NCBI GenBank assembly: GCA_016926855.1 | Contig: JAFGNT010000021.1 | Location: forward strand, 62,001-126,000 | Source: Methanomicrobiaceae archaeon | GTDB taxonomy: Archaea; Halobacteriota; Methanomicrobia; Methanomicrobiales; Methanomicrobiaceae | Length of the DNA: 64,000 bases | Direction of reading: 5' to 3' | Shown: positions 31,639-42,678 of the stretch, piece by piece | How positions within the stretch are numbered: position 1 is the first letter of the stretch | Layout of the letters: each line of letters begins with the position of its first letter | The notes under the pieces: generated by a model | Databases searched by the model: none | The model's input: only the letters and a program-made list of their open reading frames with translations | What the model was told of the DNA's origin: nothing | Program-made: the position numbers and the translations under genes

Positions 31639-33047
31639 TGCCGCGGTCGGAGAGGGATTCCCTCGGCACCCGTGAGGTGCCGGAGGATGTCTACTGGGGC
31701 ATCCAGACGCTGCGGGCGATTGAGAATTTCCCGGTGAGCGGACGGCGGGAACGGCCCGAACTGGTGCGTGCCTATGCGCTCCTCAAGCAGGCGGCGGCGC
31801 AGGCGAATACCTCCCTCGGCGAGCTCGACCCGGTCCGGGCGGAGGCGATCGTAACTGCGGCGGAGGAGTGCGCCACCGGCAGATTTGCGGACCAGTTCCC
31901 GGTCGATATCTTCCAGGCCGGTGCGGGCACGTCGTTTCACATGAACGTCAACGAGGTGATTGCCAACCGGGCGCTTGAGATCCTCGGGCACCCCCGGGGC
32001 GAATACACGTTTCTCAGCCCCAACGACCACGTCAACCGCGCCCAGTCGACGAACGACACCTTCCCGACGGCATCGCATATCGCCGCACTCTTCGCGGCCG
32101 ACACTCTGCTCGAAGCGCTCGCCGTCCTTGCAGCGTCGTTCAGGGCGAAAGGGGAAGCATTCATCCGTCTCCCGAAGTCGGGGCGCACCCACCTGACGGA
32201 CGCCCTTCCTCTCACCCTCGGAAACGAATTCTATGCCTACGCCGTGGCTGTCGAACGGGCGGCCGGACGCCTCAGGGAGCGCCGGGACGATCTCCTCGAG
32301 GTGCCGATCGGGGGGACTGCCACCGGCACCGGTGCGAATGCCCATCCCCGGTTTCGTGAAAAGGTGCTGGCAGAGCTTACCGGTATCACCGCCCTCCCGT
32401 TCGTTCCCGCACGCGACAGCTTCGAAGGGCTCCAGAGCCGGGCCCAGCTCGCAGCATTTTCGGGAGCCCAGAGAGAACTCGCTCTCGAACTGATCCGGAT
32501 CGCAAACGACCTCCGCCTGCTCTCCTCCGGCCCCACGACCGGCCTTGCCGAGATCACGCTGCCCGCCGTGCAGCCCGGCTCCTCGATCATGGCGGGGAAA
32601 GTGAACCCCGTAATGGCCGAATGCCTGAATATGGTCTGTTTTCAGGTCATCGGAAACGACACCGCCGTCATGATGGCGGCGACTGCAGGGCAGATCGACC
32701 TCAACGTGATGACGCCCGTCATGATCGCAAATATACTCGATTCCTGCTCCCTGCTCTCGGCATTCCTCCCGGTCTTTGCCGCCCGCTGTATCGACGGCAT
32801 CACCGCCGACGAGACGCGGCTCCGGGAGTACGTTGTAAAAAATCCCATCCTCTCCACCCTGATCGCCCCCGCAATCGGGTACCTGAAGGCGGCGGAGATC
32901 GCGAAGATGGCGTTTGACGAAGGCACGACGGTGCGTGAGATTGCAATCAGGGAGGGGCTCCTGTCGCCAGAGGAGGCGGACCGGCTTCTCGACCCTGTCC
33001 GTGCGTCGGAGAGCCTGTACCCCCCTCCGGACCCGCCGGAGGCCTGA
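31638..33047 (+). CDS. Class II fumarase / aspartase-family lyase
   Basis: THLTDALPLTLG, signature GSSIMAGKVNPVMAE; overlaps the stop of the preceding gene. Confidence 0.88.
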   Translation: MPRSERDSLGTREVPEDVYWGIQTLRAIENFPVSGRRERPELVRAYALLKQAAAQANTSLGELDPVRAEAIVTAAEECATGRFADQFPVDIFQAGAGTSFHMNVNEVIANRALEILGHPRGEYTFLSPNDHVNRAQSTNDTFPTASHIAALFAADTLLEALAVLAASFRAKGEAFIRLPKSGRTHLTDALPLTLGNEFYAYAVAVERAAGRLRERRDDLLEVPIGGTATGTGANAHPRFREKVLAELTGITALPFVPARDSFEGLQSRAQLAAFSGAQRELALELIRIANDLRLLSSGPTTGLAEITLPAVQPGSSIMAGKVNPVMAECLNMVCFQVIGNDTAVMMAATAGQIDLNVMTPVMIANILDSCSLLSAFLPVFAARCIDGITADETRLREYVVKNPILSTLIAPAIGYLKAAEIAKMAFDEGTTVREIAIREGLLSPEEADRLLDPVRASESLYPPPDPPEA

Positions 33048-33093
33048 ACGGTCCGGGGCGTCACCTTGAAGTACCCCGGTACCCATACACCCC

Positions 33094-34013
33094 GTGAGAA
33101 TCATGCCGCCGACGATACAGGACTCCGTGCCGGATTCCGGGGAATGGGAAAAACGCGGCGATGCCCTGCTTGAGAAAGGTAAGTACACGGAAGCGATCGA
33201 GGCCTACCGGCAGATCCGGGCCACGGATCCGGAATATCTCGCCGCCTGCAACCGCATCGGCAACGCACTCGCACAGCTCGGCCGCGAAGAGGAGGCGCTT
33301 GCCGAATTCAAAAAAATTATCGAACTCCGGCCGGACAATCCGTTGCTTGCCGATGTCGCACTGAATAATGCCGTCCACGTGCTCAGGAACCTCGGGCGGG
33401 AGAACGAGGCGCTTGCCCTGTTCCGGAGGGTGCTCGACGAAGAGCCGGATAACGCCATGGCGCTCACCAACATGGGCAACCTGCTCTCCGACCTCAGCGG
33501 GAGGAGGAAGCGCTCGCGGCATACGATAAAGCGCTTGCCGTCGAGCCGGACAACGCAGCAGTATATGCCAACAAAGGGTATGTGCTCTCACTCCTCGACC
33601 GCCCGGCTGAGGCTCTTGCCACGTACCGCGAGGCGCTCAGGCAGGATCCGGCAAACACACGTGTCCTGAACAATACCGGCAACCTGCTCTCGGATCTCGG
33701 GCTCTGGGAGGAAGCCGTCGAGCACTACGACCGGGCGCTCGAGCACGAACCGGACACAGCAGGCATCCTCTACAACAAGGCAAATGCGCTTGCCGCACTC
33801 GGCCGGCAGGAGGGGGCGGCCGAAGCCTACCGTCATGCCCACGCTGCCGATCCGAAGAATGTCTACATCCTGAACAACCTCGCCTGCACGCTCCGGGAGC
33901 TGGGGCGTTTCGACGAGGCACGGGATGCATACGAGAAAGCCCTCGCCCTCTCCCCCGACGATCCCGTGCTCCGGGCCGGCAGGAATGACATGCGCCGGAT
34001 TACCGGGAAATAG
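33094..34013 (+). pseudogene. TPR-repeat protein split by a -1/+2 frameshift near 33493-33503
   Basis: TPR units in frame 1 up to NMGNLLSDLS; TPR units continue in frame 3 as EEEALAAYDKALAVEPDNAAVYANKGYVLSLLDRPAEALATYREAL... Confidence 0.8.
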
Positions 34014-34166
34014 GGAAAGACCAACACCCCGGTTTCCGGCGACGAAAGCGAGCTCTTCGGGCCGGTCTTCGCTGGATGCATTCGGCGGGGAAGCGGGGCA
34101 GGCAGCATTTCTTTCACGGGCGGCGGGAGATCTGACACGGGACCGCGGTGTGGACCTCCGCCTCGA

Positions 34167-34763
34167 TCATCGTCCGTCCCTGCCACCCACCGCGAGCTCA
34201 TCCGTGAAGGCCTCGAGATAACGGACAAGTACCTCGTGCCGCTCCTGTGCCATGCGGCGGGCGCTCGCGGTATACAGCCGGTCCCGGAGCAGGAGCAGCT
34301 TGTCCGTAATGTGGTCGGCGGCGTCCGCCATGTCACCGCCGCGCTCCCCGGCCTGCATAAACGTCCGGGCAATCCCGACGGCCCCCATGGCATCCAGTTT
34401 GTCCGCGTCGGAGAGTATCCGTGCCTCACGGGTCTCCGGTATCGTCGCCGACCGGAACCGGTGCGTCCGGATGGCGTGGACAATCGCCGGGATGAGCGCA
34501 TCGTCGTATTCTACCGACCGGAGATAGCGCTCGGCAATCCGGGCTCCTTCCTCCTCGTGCGGGATCCCGGTTTCTTCCTCAAAGGGCCGGGAGATATCGT
34601 GAAACAGCGCTGCGGGGAGCAGGATACGCATGTCTGCCTTCTCACCGTCGCCCAGCCGTTCACAGAGGCGCGTGACCCGGAGGACATGGTCGAATCCGTG
34701 GGACCCCGACCCCTGAAACGCCGATTGCACGTATATGGTCATTGCAGCAAACTGGTCTTCCAT
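34167..34763 (-). CDS. HD-domain phosphohydrolase
   Basis: GSHGFDHVLRVTRLC, AALFHDISRP, HEEEGARIAERYL, ILSDADKLDAMGAVG. Confidence 0.9.
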   Translation of the reverse strand: MEDQFAAMTIYVQSAFQGSGSHGFDHVLRVTRLCERLGDGEKADMRILLPAALFHDISRPFEEETGIPHEEEGARIAERYLRSVEYDDALIPAIVHAIRTHRFRSATIPETREARILSDADKLDAMGAVGIARTFMQAGERGGDMADAADHITDKLLLLRDRLYTASARRMAQERHEVLVRYLEAFTDELAVGGRDGR

Positions 34764-34834
34764 GGAATCACGTCGTCTTAGTATTAGTGTGAATACATCG
34801 ATAAAAACCTGTTTCCGGCATCTCCGCCCGAGTC

Positions 34835-35896
34835 CTATTTCACCCCGGCAAAGGCCTCCTTTACCAGTTGTTCCTGTTTTTTTGTCAGTTTTTCGGGAAT
34901 CTTTACCACCACTCTGACGAGCAGGTCGCTCCGGTTGTCGGAATTCAGGTACGGCATCCCCTGTCCCCTGAGGCGGAAGAGGGTGTGGCTCTGGCTCCCC
35001 GGCGGTATCGTTAAGGAGGCCGTTCCCGTGATCGTCGGCACGGTGATCTCGCCGCCAAGAAGCGCGGTGCCGAGCCCGATAACCGTCGTGCTATAGAGAT
35101 CATCACCGTGCCGCTCAAATACCGGGTGCTTCCGGATATGGATGACGAGGTACAGGTCACCCGGGGAACCCCCGTTGCTTCCCGGCTCACCCTCACCGGC
35201 AATTCGCAGGAACCGGCCGTCTTCCACACCGCGGGGGATGGATACGTCAATGCGTCTCGTTTTTCGTATCGATCCTCTCCCGTGGCAGGTCTCACAGGGC
35301 TTTCCGATGATCTTTCCCCGCCCCCCGCAGTCGGGGCAGGGAGCGATCGTCATCACCTGCCGCTGGCCACTCCGCTGCACCTGCCGGACCTCACCGGTCC
35401 CCTTGCAGGTGGGGCAGTCCCGCATAAAACCGGGCTGTCCGCCGGTGCCGTGGCAGGTACCGCACTCATAAAAATGGGGAACTTCAAGCGTGTTTTTCGT
35501 ACCATAGAATGCGTCGGTGAGAGAGATTTCGATATCATATCGGAGATCAGCGCCGGCCCGGCTTCGTTGTCTCCCGGAACCGGTGGAAAATACATCAAAG
35601 ATGTCGCCCAACCCGAAGTCGCGGAAGAGATCGTCGTAACTGGGGGTCTGGTACCCGCTGAAGTCCCCGGGTTTGAACGCCGCATGTCCCACCTGATCGT
35701 ACTCGGCCTTTTTCTGCGGGTCGCTCAGTACCTGGTAGGCAACATTGATCTCCTTGAACTTTTCCTCTGCTGCTGTGCTCCCTTTGTTAAGGTCCGGGTG
35801 ATACTTTCGTGCAAGCTGCCGGAATGCCTTTTTTATGTCATCCTGTGACGCCTCACGGGTGACGCCCAGCGTTTCGTAATAATCCTTTTTTTCCAT
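34835..35896 (-). CDS. dnaJ: Chaperone protein DnaJ
   Basis: [33 protein letters not shown]; four CxxCxGxG-type zinc motifs. Confidence 0.96.
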   Translation of the reverse strand: MEKKDYYETLGVTREASQDDIKKAFRQLARKYHPDLNKGSTAAEEKFKEINVAYQVLSDPQKKAEYDQVGHAAFKPGDFSGYQTPSYDDLFRDFGLGDIFDVFSTGSGRQRSRAGADLRYDIEISLTDAFYGTKNTLEVPHFYECGTCHGTGGQPGFMRDCPTCKGTGEVRQVQRSGQRQVMTIAPCPDCGGRGKIIGKPCETCHGRGSIRKTRRIDVSIPRGVEDGRFLRIAGEGEPGSNGGSPGDLYLVIHIRKHPVFERHGDDLYSTTVIGLGTALLGGEITVPTITGTASLTIPPGSQSHTLFRLRGQGMPYLNSDNRSDLLVRVVVKIPEKLTKKQEQLVKEAFAGVK

Positions 35897-35913
35897 CGGT
35901 CTCAAAAAAATGG

Positions 35914-37794
35914 TTATTTCTCGTCATGAACCCTGAAGTCGGCATCCACGACATCCTCATCGCCTTTCCGGCTCTCCCGCTCCGGCTGCTCTCCGCCTTC
36001 CGGACCCCCCTCGCGGCCCGCAGCTCCCTGCGCCTGCTGCCGGGCGGCTTCCTGGTAGATGGCAGTGCCCACCTCGCCGAGCACTTTCTGGAGTTTTTCG
36101 GTCTCTGCCCTGATTGCAGCGGTATCCTTTCCTTCCAGTGCCGCCTTCACCGCCGTGATCGCCGCATTCACCCTGTCGGTCAGTTCGGTGGAGAGTTTTC
36201 CGGAAATTTCGACGAGTGTCTTTTCCGCAGTATACACGAGCGAGTCGGCAGTGTTCCGGGCCTCGACCTCTTCTTTTCGTATGCGATCCTGCTCCTCGAA
36301 CTGTTCCGCCTCGCCGACCATCTTTTTGACATCGGAGTCAGCCAGTTTTGTCGAGGCGGTGATGGTCATCTTCTGCTCTTTCCCTGTCCCGAGGTCCTTT
36401 GCGGAGACGTTGAGGATGCCTGACGAATCGATATCAAAGGAGACCTCTATCTGGGGGACACCCCGCGGTGCCGACGGAATGCCGACGAGGTTGAACTGCC
36501 CGAGGCTGACGTTGTCGGCTGCCATGGGCCGTTCGCCCTGGAGCACATGGACCGTGACCGATGTCTGGAAGTCGGCGGCGGTGGAAAATATCTGGCTTTT
36601 TTTCGTGGGAACCGTTGTATTCCTCTCGATCAGCGGGGTCCTCACGCCGCCGAGGGTCTCGATTCCCAGGGTCAGGGGCGTCACGTCGAGCAGCACCATG
36701 TCGGTGATCTCGCCGCCGAGAATCGCACCCTGGATCGCTGCTCCCATGGCAACGCATTCCATCGGGTCAATTCCCCGCTCCACCTTCTTCCCGATGTGAT
36801 CCTCGATAAATTTCTGGACGGCGGGCATCCTCGTCGGCCCGCCGACAAGGATCACTTTCTGAATATCATCCTGTTTGAGGCCGGCATCCTTGAGTGCCTG
36901 TTCGAAAGGATGGATGCAGCGTTTGATGATCGGTTCGATCAGCTGCTCGAGTTTAGCCCGGCTCAGCTTCATGGAGAGGTGTTTGGGGCCTGCCTGCGTG
37001 GCGGTGATATAGGGGAGGTTGATTTCGGTTTCAAGAACGGTCGAGAGCTCGATCTTTGCCTTTTCAGCCGCTTCTTTGACCCGGTTGATGGCCATTTTAT
37101 CGTTTCGAATATCTATCCCCTCGAGTTTCAGGAACTCGGCTGCAATCCATTCGAACACCGCAGTGTCCATGTCAGTGCCGCCCAGCTGGGTATCGCCGGA
37201 GGTGGCAAGCACGTTGAATGTTCCGTCCCCGAATTCCATGATGGTCACGTCGAGGGTCCCGCCGCCCAGGTCAAAGACCAGGATCTTATACTCGCCGCCG
37301 CGGTCGAGGCCGTATGCCATGGACGCAGCGGTGGGTTCGTTGACGAGCCTCACCACATCGAGGCCGGCGATTTTCCCGGCGTCCTTTGTTGCGGTCCTCT
37401 GGTTGTCATTGAAATAGGCCGGAACCGTGATCACGGCTTTTTTCACCGGTTCTCCGAGAAACGCTTCCGCATCCCGCTTTATCTTCTGCAAAAGGAATGC
37501 CGAGATCTGCTGGGGCGTGTAGTCCTTGCCGTACAGTTTATAGACATGATCTGTGCCCATCTTTCGTTTTGCTGCCGTTACCGTGCCTTCCGGATTGCTC
37601 ACTGCCTGCCGTCGCGCCGGTTCGCCCACCAGGAGCTGCCCGTCGGAGGTAAACGCGATATACGAGGGAAACATCTTTCCGGCGACGGTCGCACCTTCCG
37701 CCGAGGGAATGATTGTCGGTTTGCCGCCAAGCAGCACCGCAGCCTCGCTGTTGGATGTCCCGAGATCAATGCCGATAATTTTCTCTTTCGCCAT
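35914..37794 (-). CDS. dnaK: Chaperone protein DnaK (Hsp70)
   Basis: [39 protein letters not shown]. Confidence 0.97.
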   Translation of the reverse strand: MAKEKIIGIDLGTSNSEAAVLLGGKPTIIPSAEGATVAGKMFPSYIAFTSDGQLLVGEPARRQAVSNPEGTVTAAKRKMGTDHVYKLYGKDYTPQQISAFLLQKIKRDAEAFLGEPVKKAVITVPAYFNDNQRTATKDAGKIAGLDVVRLVNEPTAASMAYGLDRGGEYKILVFDLGGGTLDVTIMEFGDGTFNVLATSGDTQLGGTDMDTAVFEWIAAEFLKLEGIDIRNDKMAINRVKEAAEKAKIELSTVLETEINLPYITATQAGPKHLSMKLSRAKLEQLIEPIIKRCIHPFEQALKDAGLKQDDIQKVILVGGPTRMPAVQKFIEDHIGKKVERGIDPMECVAMGAAIQGAILGGEITDMVLLDVTPLTLGIETLGGVRTPLIERNTTVPTKKSQIFSTAADFQTSVTVHVLQGERPMAADNVSLGQFNLVGIPSAPRGVPQIEVSFDIDSSGILNVSAKDLGTGKEQKMTITASTKLADSDVKKMVGEAEQFEEQDRIRKEEVEARNTADSLVYTAEKTLVEISGKLSTELTDRVNAAITAVKAALEGKDTAAIRAETEKLQKVLGEVGTAIYQEAARQQAQGAAGREGGPEGGEQPERESRKGDEDVVDADFRVHDEK

Positions 37795-37805
37795 TTTTTT
37801 CACCT

Positions 37806-38315
37806 TCATCGTTTTGCCATATGTTCTGCAATCTTCACTTTCGACGGCCGGATTACCTTTGATTTCAACCGGTATCCCTTCCCGATCTCCTCGATAACGG
37901 TCTCGGGCTCAAAGTCGCACTGCTCCCTGCAGAGCGCCTCATGAACAGCCGGGTCGAACTTTTTCCCCACGCACTCGATGGGCTGCAGCCCGTACCCGGC
38001 CAGGATTTTGACCATTTTTGTAAAGACCATACGCATCCCTTCACTGTTTTTTTCACCGTCAAGGGCCGGCAGGGCCCGTTCGAAATCATCGAGGATCACG
38101 AGGAGGTCGGTAATCAGGTGCTCGTTCGCGAGCGTGATGATGGCCCCTTTCTCCTTCTCAAACCATTTCCGGTAATTGTCAAAATCTGCCTGAAGGTATT
38201 TCAGCCGTTCCAGGCACTCGTCTGTACGCCGGGCCTGTTCTTCGAGTTCCTGTTTCAGCTGTTCACTCTGCTCCTCCTGCGGTCGGTTCGTGAGCGTGAT
38301 TTCATCCTCTGACAT
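37806..38315 (-). CDS. grpE: Nucleotide exchange factor GrpE
   Basis: [50 protein letters not shown]; upstream of dnaK. Confidence 0.93.
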   Translation of the reverse strand: MSEDEITLTNRPQEEQSEQLKQELEEQARRTDECLERLKYLQADFDNYRKWFEKEKGAIITLANEHLITDLLVILDDFERALPALDGEKNSEGMRMVFTKMVKILAGYGLQPIECVGKKFDPAVHEALCREQCDFEPETVIEEIGKGYRLKSKVIRPSKVKIAEHMAKR

Positions 38316-38469
38316 TGAAAGGGGTTTATAAATCTCCGGATATTTTTACTTTGCCTTATCCGGCGCATGCGAGTTTCCGTGGGAGGACCCCGGCCTCCGG
38401 AGGGTTTACCGGTCCCGGTTCCCTCCCGCACACCCGCGAAATTCGCAACAACACTTTTTCAGACTACCG

Positions 38470-39594
38470 TTGATGAGAGCAGCCCCCTTTCGAACAGGGG
38501 CGAAACGGCGATGGGTGGGATTATCAGATACAAGGGACACACTACTCCCTGAACGGATCCCCCAGAAGCACACCCGGAGCGTGACACGAACGGACGAACA
38601 ATCCCCCGGACCCGATATACCGCCATCCGGCACCGATATCATCACCCTTTCGCATCTGACGAAGATATTCCGGAACAGGACGGACGTTGTTGCAGTGGAC
38701 GATGTCAGTACCGTCGTGAAGGCCGGGGAGATTTTCGGGCTGCTGGGGCCCAACGGGGCCGGGAAGACCACCGTTATCCGGATGCTCACCACGCTGATGC
38801 GTCCCACTTCGGGAACGGCATTCGTGGGCGACTACGAGATTACGCGGGACCCGGGTGCGATCCGGAGGATCATCGGCGTATGCCCCCAGCAGGGGACGCT
38901 GGACCCCGACCTCACGGCACGGGAGAACCTGAACTTCTACGGGAAACTTCTCGATCTCAGCGACGCGGAGCGGAAGGAGCGGATCCCGGAACTGCTTAAA
39001 ATGGTCGGCCTTTCCGACCGGGCGAACACACCGGCCGGCACGTTCTCCGGCGGGATGAAGCGGAAACTCGAGATCGTGCGGGCATTCATCCATCACCCCC
39101 GCATCCTCTTCCTGGACGAGCCGACCATCGGGCTTGATCCCGACTCACGCCGCGACATCTGGAAGCACATCAGGACACTCAACGAAAAGGGCACCACGGT
39201 GATCCTCACCACGCACTACATGGATGAAGCGGAGCACCTCTGCGACCGGGTCGCCTTCATGGTCGACGGGAAGCTGGTCGCCGTCGACACGCTGGAGAAC
39301 CTGAAACGGGCGATGCCCGGGGGCGACCTGATCGAAATCGGCACGGAGGGAGTGGAGAGCACCGTGACGGCCGATCTTTCCCGGCTCGAGAACGTGATAC
39401 GGGTGCGGGAAGCCGACGGGATAATCCGTATTTCCGCCCACAACGGAAGCAGAACACTCCCATCAATCGTCTCCCTGCTGGAGCACCGGGAAGCCGTGAT
39501 CACCTCGATCACCATCAGGTCCCCGTCCCTCGAGGACATCTTCATCCACATCACGGGAACGAAACTGGATGCACGGAGCGGGGGACCGGTATGA
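38470..39594 (+). CDS. ABC transporter ATP-binding protein (DrrA-like)
   Basis: GPNGAGKTTVIRMLTTL, FSGGMKRKLEIVRA, LFLDEPTIGLDP; the exact start is uncertain. Confidence 0.9.
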   Translation: MMRAAPFRTGAKRRWVGLSDTRDTLLPERIPQKHTRSVTRTDEQSPGPDIPPSGTDIITLSHLTKIFRNRTDVVAVDDVSTVVKAGEIFGLLGPNGAGKTTVIRMLTTLMRPTSGTAFVGDYEITRDPGAIRRIIGVCPQQGTLDPDLTARENLNFYGKLLDLSDAERKERIPELLKMVGLSDRANTPAGTFSGGMKRKLEIVRAFIHHPRILFLDEPTIGLDPDSRRDIWKHIRTLNEKGTTVILTTHYMDEAEHLCDRVAFMVDGKLVAVDTLENLKRAMPGGDLIEIGTEGVESTVTADLSRLENVIRVREADGIIRISAHNGSRTLPSIVSLLEHREAVITSITIRSPSLEDIFIHITGTKLDARSGGPV

Positions 39595-40661
39595 TCAAGG
39601 GCGCACTTGCCATATTCGAACGGGATCTCAGGAAGTTTGTACGAACACCGGTCCTGCTGCTCATGTCCGTCATCTTCCCGCTGGTCTTTCTGATTATCTT
39701 TGGAAATGCGCTCGGGGGGACCATCGACCACATCCCGATCGGGGTGACTCAGGAAGATCTCTTTCGCGGGGAGACGCCGCTTTTCAGTGCGGCGATGCAG
39801 CGGATGCAGGAGACCGAAACCTTTGACATCACCCTGTACCGGAGCGAGGAGCATGCCAAAACGGCGCTGGATGACGGGGCCGTCTATGCAGCGGCCGTGT
39901 TTCCCGCACCCTACCGCACCGGGGGCGCCATACGCCTCTACATCGACAGTTCGGAGTATCTCATCCCCTCCGTCATCGAATCGGGCTTTACGGGTCTGAT
40001 ATACGGGCTCGGGACACCTGCGGACATCGAGATACTCCCGATCTACGGGGAGATCGAGTACTTCCAGTTCTTCGGCGTCGCGGTGATTGTGCTTGCGATC
40101 TTCACGACCACCATGTTCGGCGGCGGCAACACGATCATCATGGACCGGGAGATGGGGATTATCGAAGGATATCTCACAACCCCGGTCAAACGCTCCAGCA
40201 TCGTGCTCGGGATGATCGGGAGCGGCACCGTAAAGGCGATGTTTGCCGCATCGATTATTCTCATCGTCGATGTCCTGATTGCGGGGGTCATCATCAGGAG
40301 TCTCGAAAACCTCATCCTGATCCTCTTTGTCCTCCTGATGATCAGCCTCGGCATCACGAGTTTCATCATTTCGTTTGCATCCCGCTTTGAGAGCCATGTC
40401 GCTTATTCCGCACTCGTGGCGTTTTTCAACCTGCTCCTTTTTATCACGAGCGGTGCGTTTTACCCGCACATCGGGATGCCCGACTGGCTCACGTGGGTAT
40501 CGTGGGTGAACCCCGAGTTTTATTCGGTGCATGCCCTCCGCTGCATTATCCTCCGCGGGCAGGGGCTCGACGTGGTCTATTTCGACCTTGTCATGATCTC
40601 GGTCTTCTCGCTCGCGGCCATCGTCTTCGGGATCACGACGTTCCGGAGAACGCTCGAATGA
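39591..40661 (+). CDS. ABC-2 type permease (DrrB-like)
   Basis: Six hydrophobic segments, overlaps the stop of the ATPase gene, NTIIMDREMGIIEGYLTTPVKRSSIVLG. Confidence 0.9.
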   Translation: MIKGALAIFERDLRKFVRTPVLLLMSVIFPLVFLIIFGNALGGTIDHIPIGVTQEDLFRGETPLFSAAMQRMQETETFDITLYRSEEHAKTALDDGAVYAAAVFPAPYRTGGAIRLYIDSSEYLIPSVIESGFTGLIYGLGTPADIEILPIYGEIEYFQFFGVAVIVLAIFTTTMFGGGNTIIMDREMGIIEGYLTTPVKRSSIVLGMIGSGTVKAMFAASIILIVDVLIAGVIIRSLENLILILFVLLMISLGITSFIISFASRFESHVAYSALVAFFNLLLFITSGAFYPHIGMPDWLTWVSWVNPEFYSVHALRCIILRGQGLDVVYFDLVMISVFSLAAIVFGITTFRRTLE

Positions 40662-40749
40662 CCGCGGCGCCTGCCGCTCCCGCACCGGAATGCCCGGCCT
40701 GTGCTACCTCTGCCGCCAGGTATAATACGCCGGCGGTCGAGATACGAGC

Positions 40750-42198
40750 GTGTTTCGGGATAGTCTCACCACCGGACCCGGCGGGTGCGGCAGCGGATCC
40801 CCGGGGATCGCATTCGACCGGGCCGTCGACCGGCATGCGCCGGAGCTTCTCGCGGCGGTGCAGGAGCTTGTCAGGATCCGGAGTGTCGCAGGCGAGCCCT
40901 CACCCGGCGCCCCGTTCGGCACCGGCCCGGCGGAGGCGCTTCGTGCAGCACTCGCCATCGCAAATCGCCTCGGCTTTCCGACCGTGAATCTCGATAACAT
41001 CGTCGGGTATGCGGAATCCGGCGCAGGGGACGACTATGTCGCAGTCCTAGGCCACCTCGATACCGTCCCTGAAGGGGAGCACTGGACCTACCCGCCGTTT
41101 GGAGGGGAGATCCACGACAAAAAGATCTACGGCCGCGGGGCCCTCGACGACAAGGGCCCGGCCCTCGCCGCACTCTTCGCCTTAAAAGCGGTCATCGAGA
41201 GCGGTGTGCCGCTTTCGAAAAGAGTCCGGGTCATCTTCGGGACCGCCGAGGAGACGGGCGGCACCGACATACCCTCCTATACGTCGCGGGAGCGGCCGCC
41301 GGTTTCGGGATTCACTCCCGATGCAAATTTCCCCGTCGTGTTTGCCGAGAAGGGCCTCCTCTGGATCGAACTGGAAAAGCCGCTGAATACCGTGGATTCG
41401 TCCGGTGCGGCCCTCGTTTCCCTCTCCGGCGGGACGGCACCGAACATGGTGCCCGAGGCAGCGGCGGCCGTTATCCGGACGGACGATCCCGGTGCGATAC
41501 TCAGGGCCTCTGAAGAATTTCCTCGGAGTCCCGGATGTTCGCTTGATGCCGCAATCGAGGGCGATCGGGTGGTAATCCGGTCCGGGGGTGTGAGCGCCCA
41601 CGCGTCGACTCCCGAAAAGGGGCGGAATGCAATCATGCAGCTCCTTGCCTTCCTCGCCACGCAGGAGTTCGGTCCCTCCGGTGCCGCCGGTGCGATCCGT
41701 TTTTTTGCCCGGACCATCGGCACGGAGACAAACGGCGCATCCTTCGGGCTGGCCCTCTCGGACGAGCCCTCGGGAGGCCTGACCCTCAATGCCGGCACAA
41801 TTGATGTCACAGGGACGACATTCCGCATCACCCTCGACATCAGGCACCCGGTGACGGTGGAGAAAGATACGGTGCTTGACCGTATCGAGGCATCCCTCCG
41901 GGACACCGGATTTTCCGCGACAATCCGGAAATATGATGCGCCGCTTTTCTACCCGACAGACTCGGAGCTGATACAAATACTCACGGCCGTGTACCGGGAA
42001 GCGACCGGCGACGAAACACCCCCGGTGGCGATCGGGGGCGGCACCTACGCCCGCAAACTCCAGAACACCGTTGCTTTCGGCCCGTACCGGCCCGGAACAA
42101 ATCCCCCGATTCACCGCAGGGACGAGTATGTCGGCTGCGATGAGCTGATCGCGATGGCGAAGATCTACGCACGGGCGATCTATGCGCTGGCGAAATAA
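40750..42198 (+). CDS. M20-family dipeptidase (Sapep/PepV-like)
   Basis: VAVLGHLDTVPEGEHWTYPPFGGEIHDKKIYGRGALDDKGPALAALFALK, FGTAEETGG, GGGTYARKL. Confidence 0.92.
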   Translation: MFRDSLTTGPGGCGSGSPGIAFDRAVDRHAPELLAAVQELVRIRSVAGEPSPGAPFGTGPAEALRAALAIANRLGFPTVNLDNIVGYAESGAGDDYVAVLGHLDTVPEGEHWTYPPFGGEIHDKKIYGRGALDDKGPALAALFALKAVIESGVPLSKRVRVIFGTAEETGGTDIPSYTSRERPPVSGFTPDANFPVVFAEKGLLWIELEKPLNTVDSSGAALVSLSGGTAPNMVPEAAAAVIRTDDPGAILRASEEFPRSPGCSLDAAIEGDRVVIRSGGVSAHASTPEKGRNAIMQLLAFLATQEFGPSGAAGAIRFFARTIGTETNGASFGLALSDEPSGGLTLNAGTIDVTGTTFRITLDIRHPVTVEKDTVLDRIEASLRDTGFSATIRKYDAPLFYPTDSELIQILTAVYREATGDETPPVAIGGGTYARKLQNTVAFGPYRPGTNPPIHRRDEYVGCDELIAMAKIYARAIYALAK

Positions 42199-42218
42199 GG
42201 AAAGAAACGAGGGGATTT

Positions 42219-42653
42219 TTACTGCCGGGCCAGCGGGCAGCCGGCATTCCCGCACCGGAGGCAGACACAGGTCCGGATCTCAATCGCCGCCACCCCGACA
42301 AGGACCCAGAATACCACAAACAGTCCGGGCCGGGCAACCAGCCATGCCTGCGGGAGGAGGACGATGACGAGCACCGCGAGGGCGACCGCCGCATAGTCCC
42401 CTGCCGTATAGGGCCCGGTGCGCCGGGGGAGAAACCGCTCCGCAAGCATGCCCGGGACGCCGTGGGCACAGCCGGCCCCCTGTTCGGGGCATTTCGTGCA
42501 GAAGGCGCCAATCATCAGCATGGCGGACGCCGCACTGAGGAGGACGTAGCCGGTCGCATGGGCGGGGGACGAACCGTACAGCACGTATGCGGCGAGTGCT
42601 GCGGCGACGAAGAGCAAACCGAGGGCGATACGGCCGTGAAGGCGTCGTGTCAT
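42219..42653 (-). CDS. Cys-containing small membrane protein
   Basis: Four hydrophobic helices plus CTKCPEQGAGCAHG and CVCLRCGNAGCPLA. Confidence 0.7.
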   Translation of the reverse strand: MTRRLHGRIALGLLFVAAALAAYVLYGSSPAHATGYVLLSAASAMLMIGAFCTKCPEQGAGCAHGVPGMLAERFLPRRTGPYTAGDYAAVALAVLVIVLLPQAWLVARPGLFVVFWVLVGVAAIEIRTCVCLRCGNAGCPLARQ

Positions 42654-42678
42654 CCTGATCCCTTCCACACCAGTCCGA

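Noticed and set aside
31365-33188. 607-aa minus-strand ORF opposite the fumarase gene
   Set aside because: Antisense shadow ORF in GC-rich DNA; the plus strand carries clear FrdB C-terminus and fumarase motifs.
36547-37944. 465-aa plus-strand ORF opposite dnaK
   Set aside because: Shadow ORF; DnaK on the minus strand is unambiguous.
39216-40685. 489-aa minus-strand ORF opposite the ABC exporter genes
   Set aside because: Highly charged low-complexity shadow of the DrrAB-like genes.
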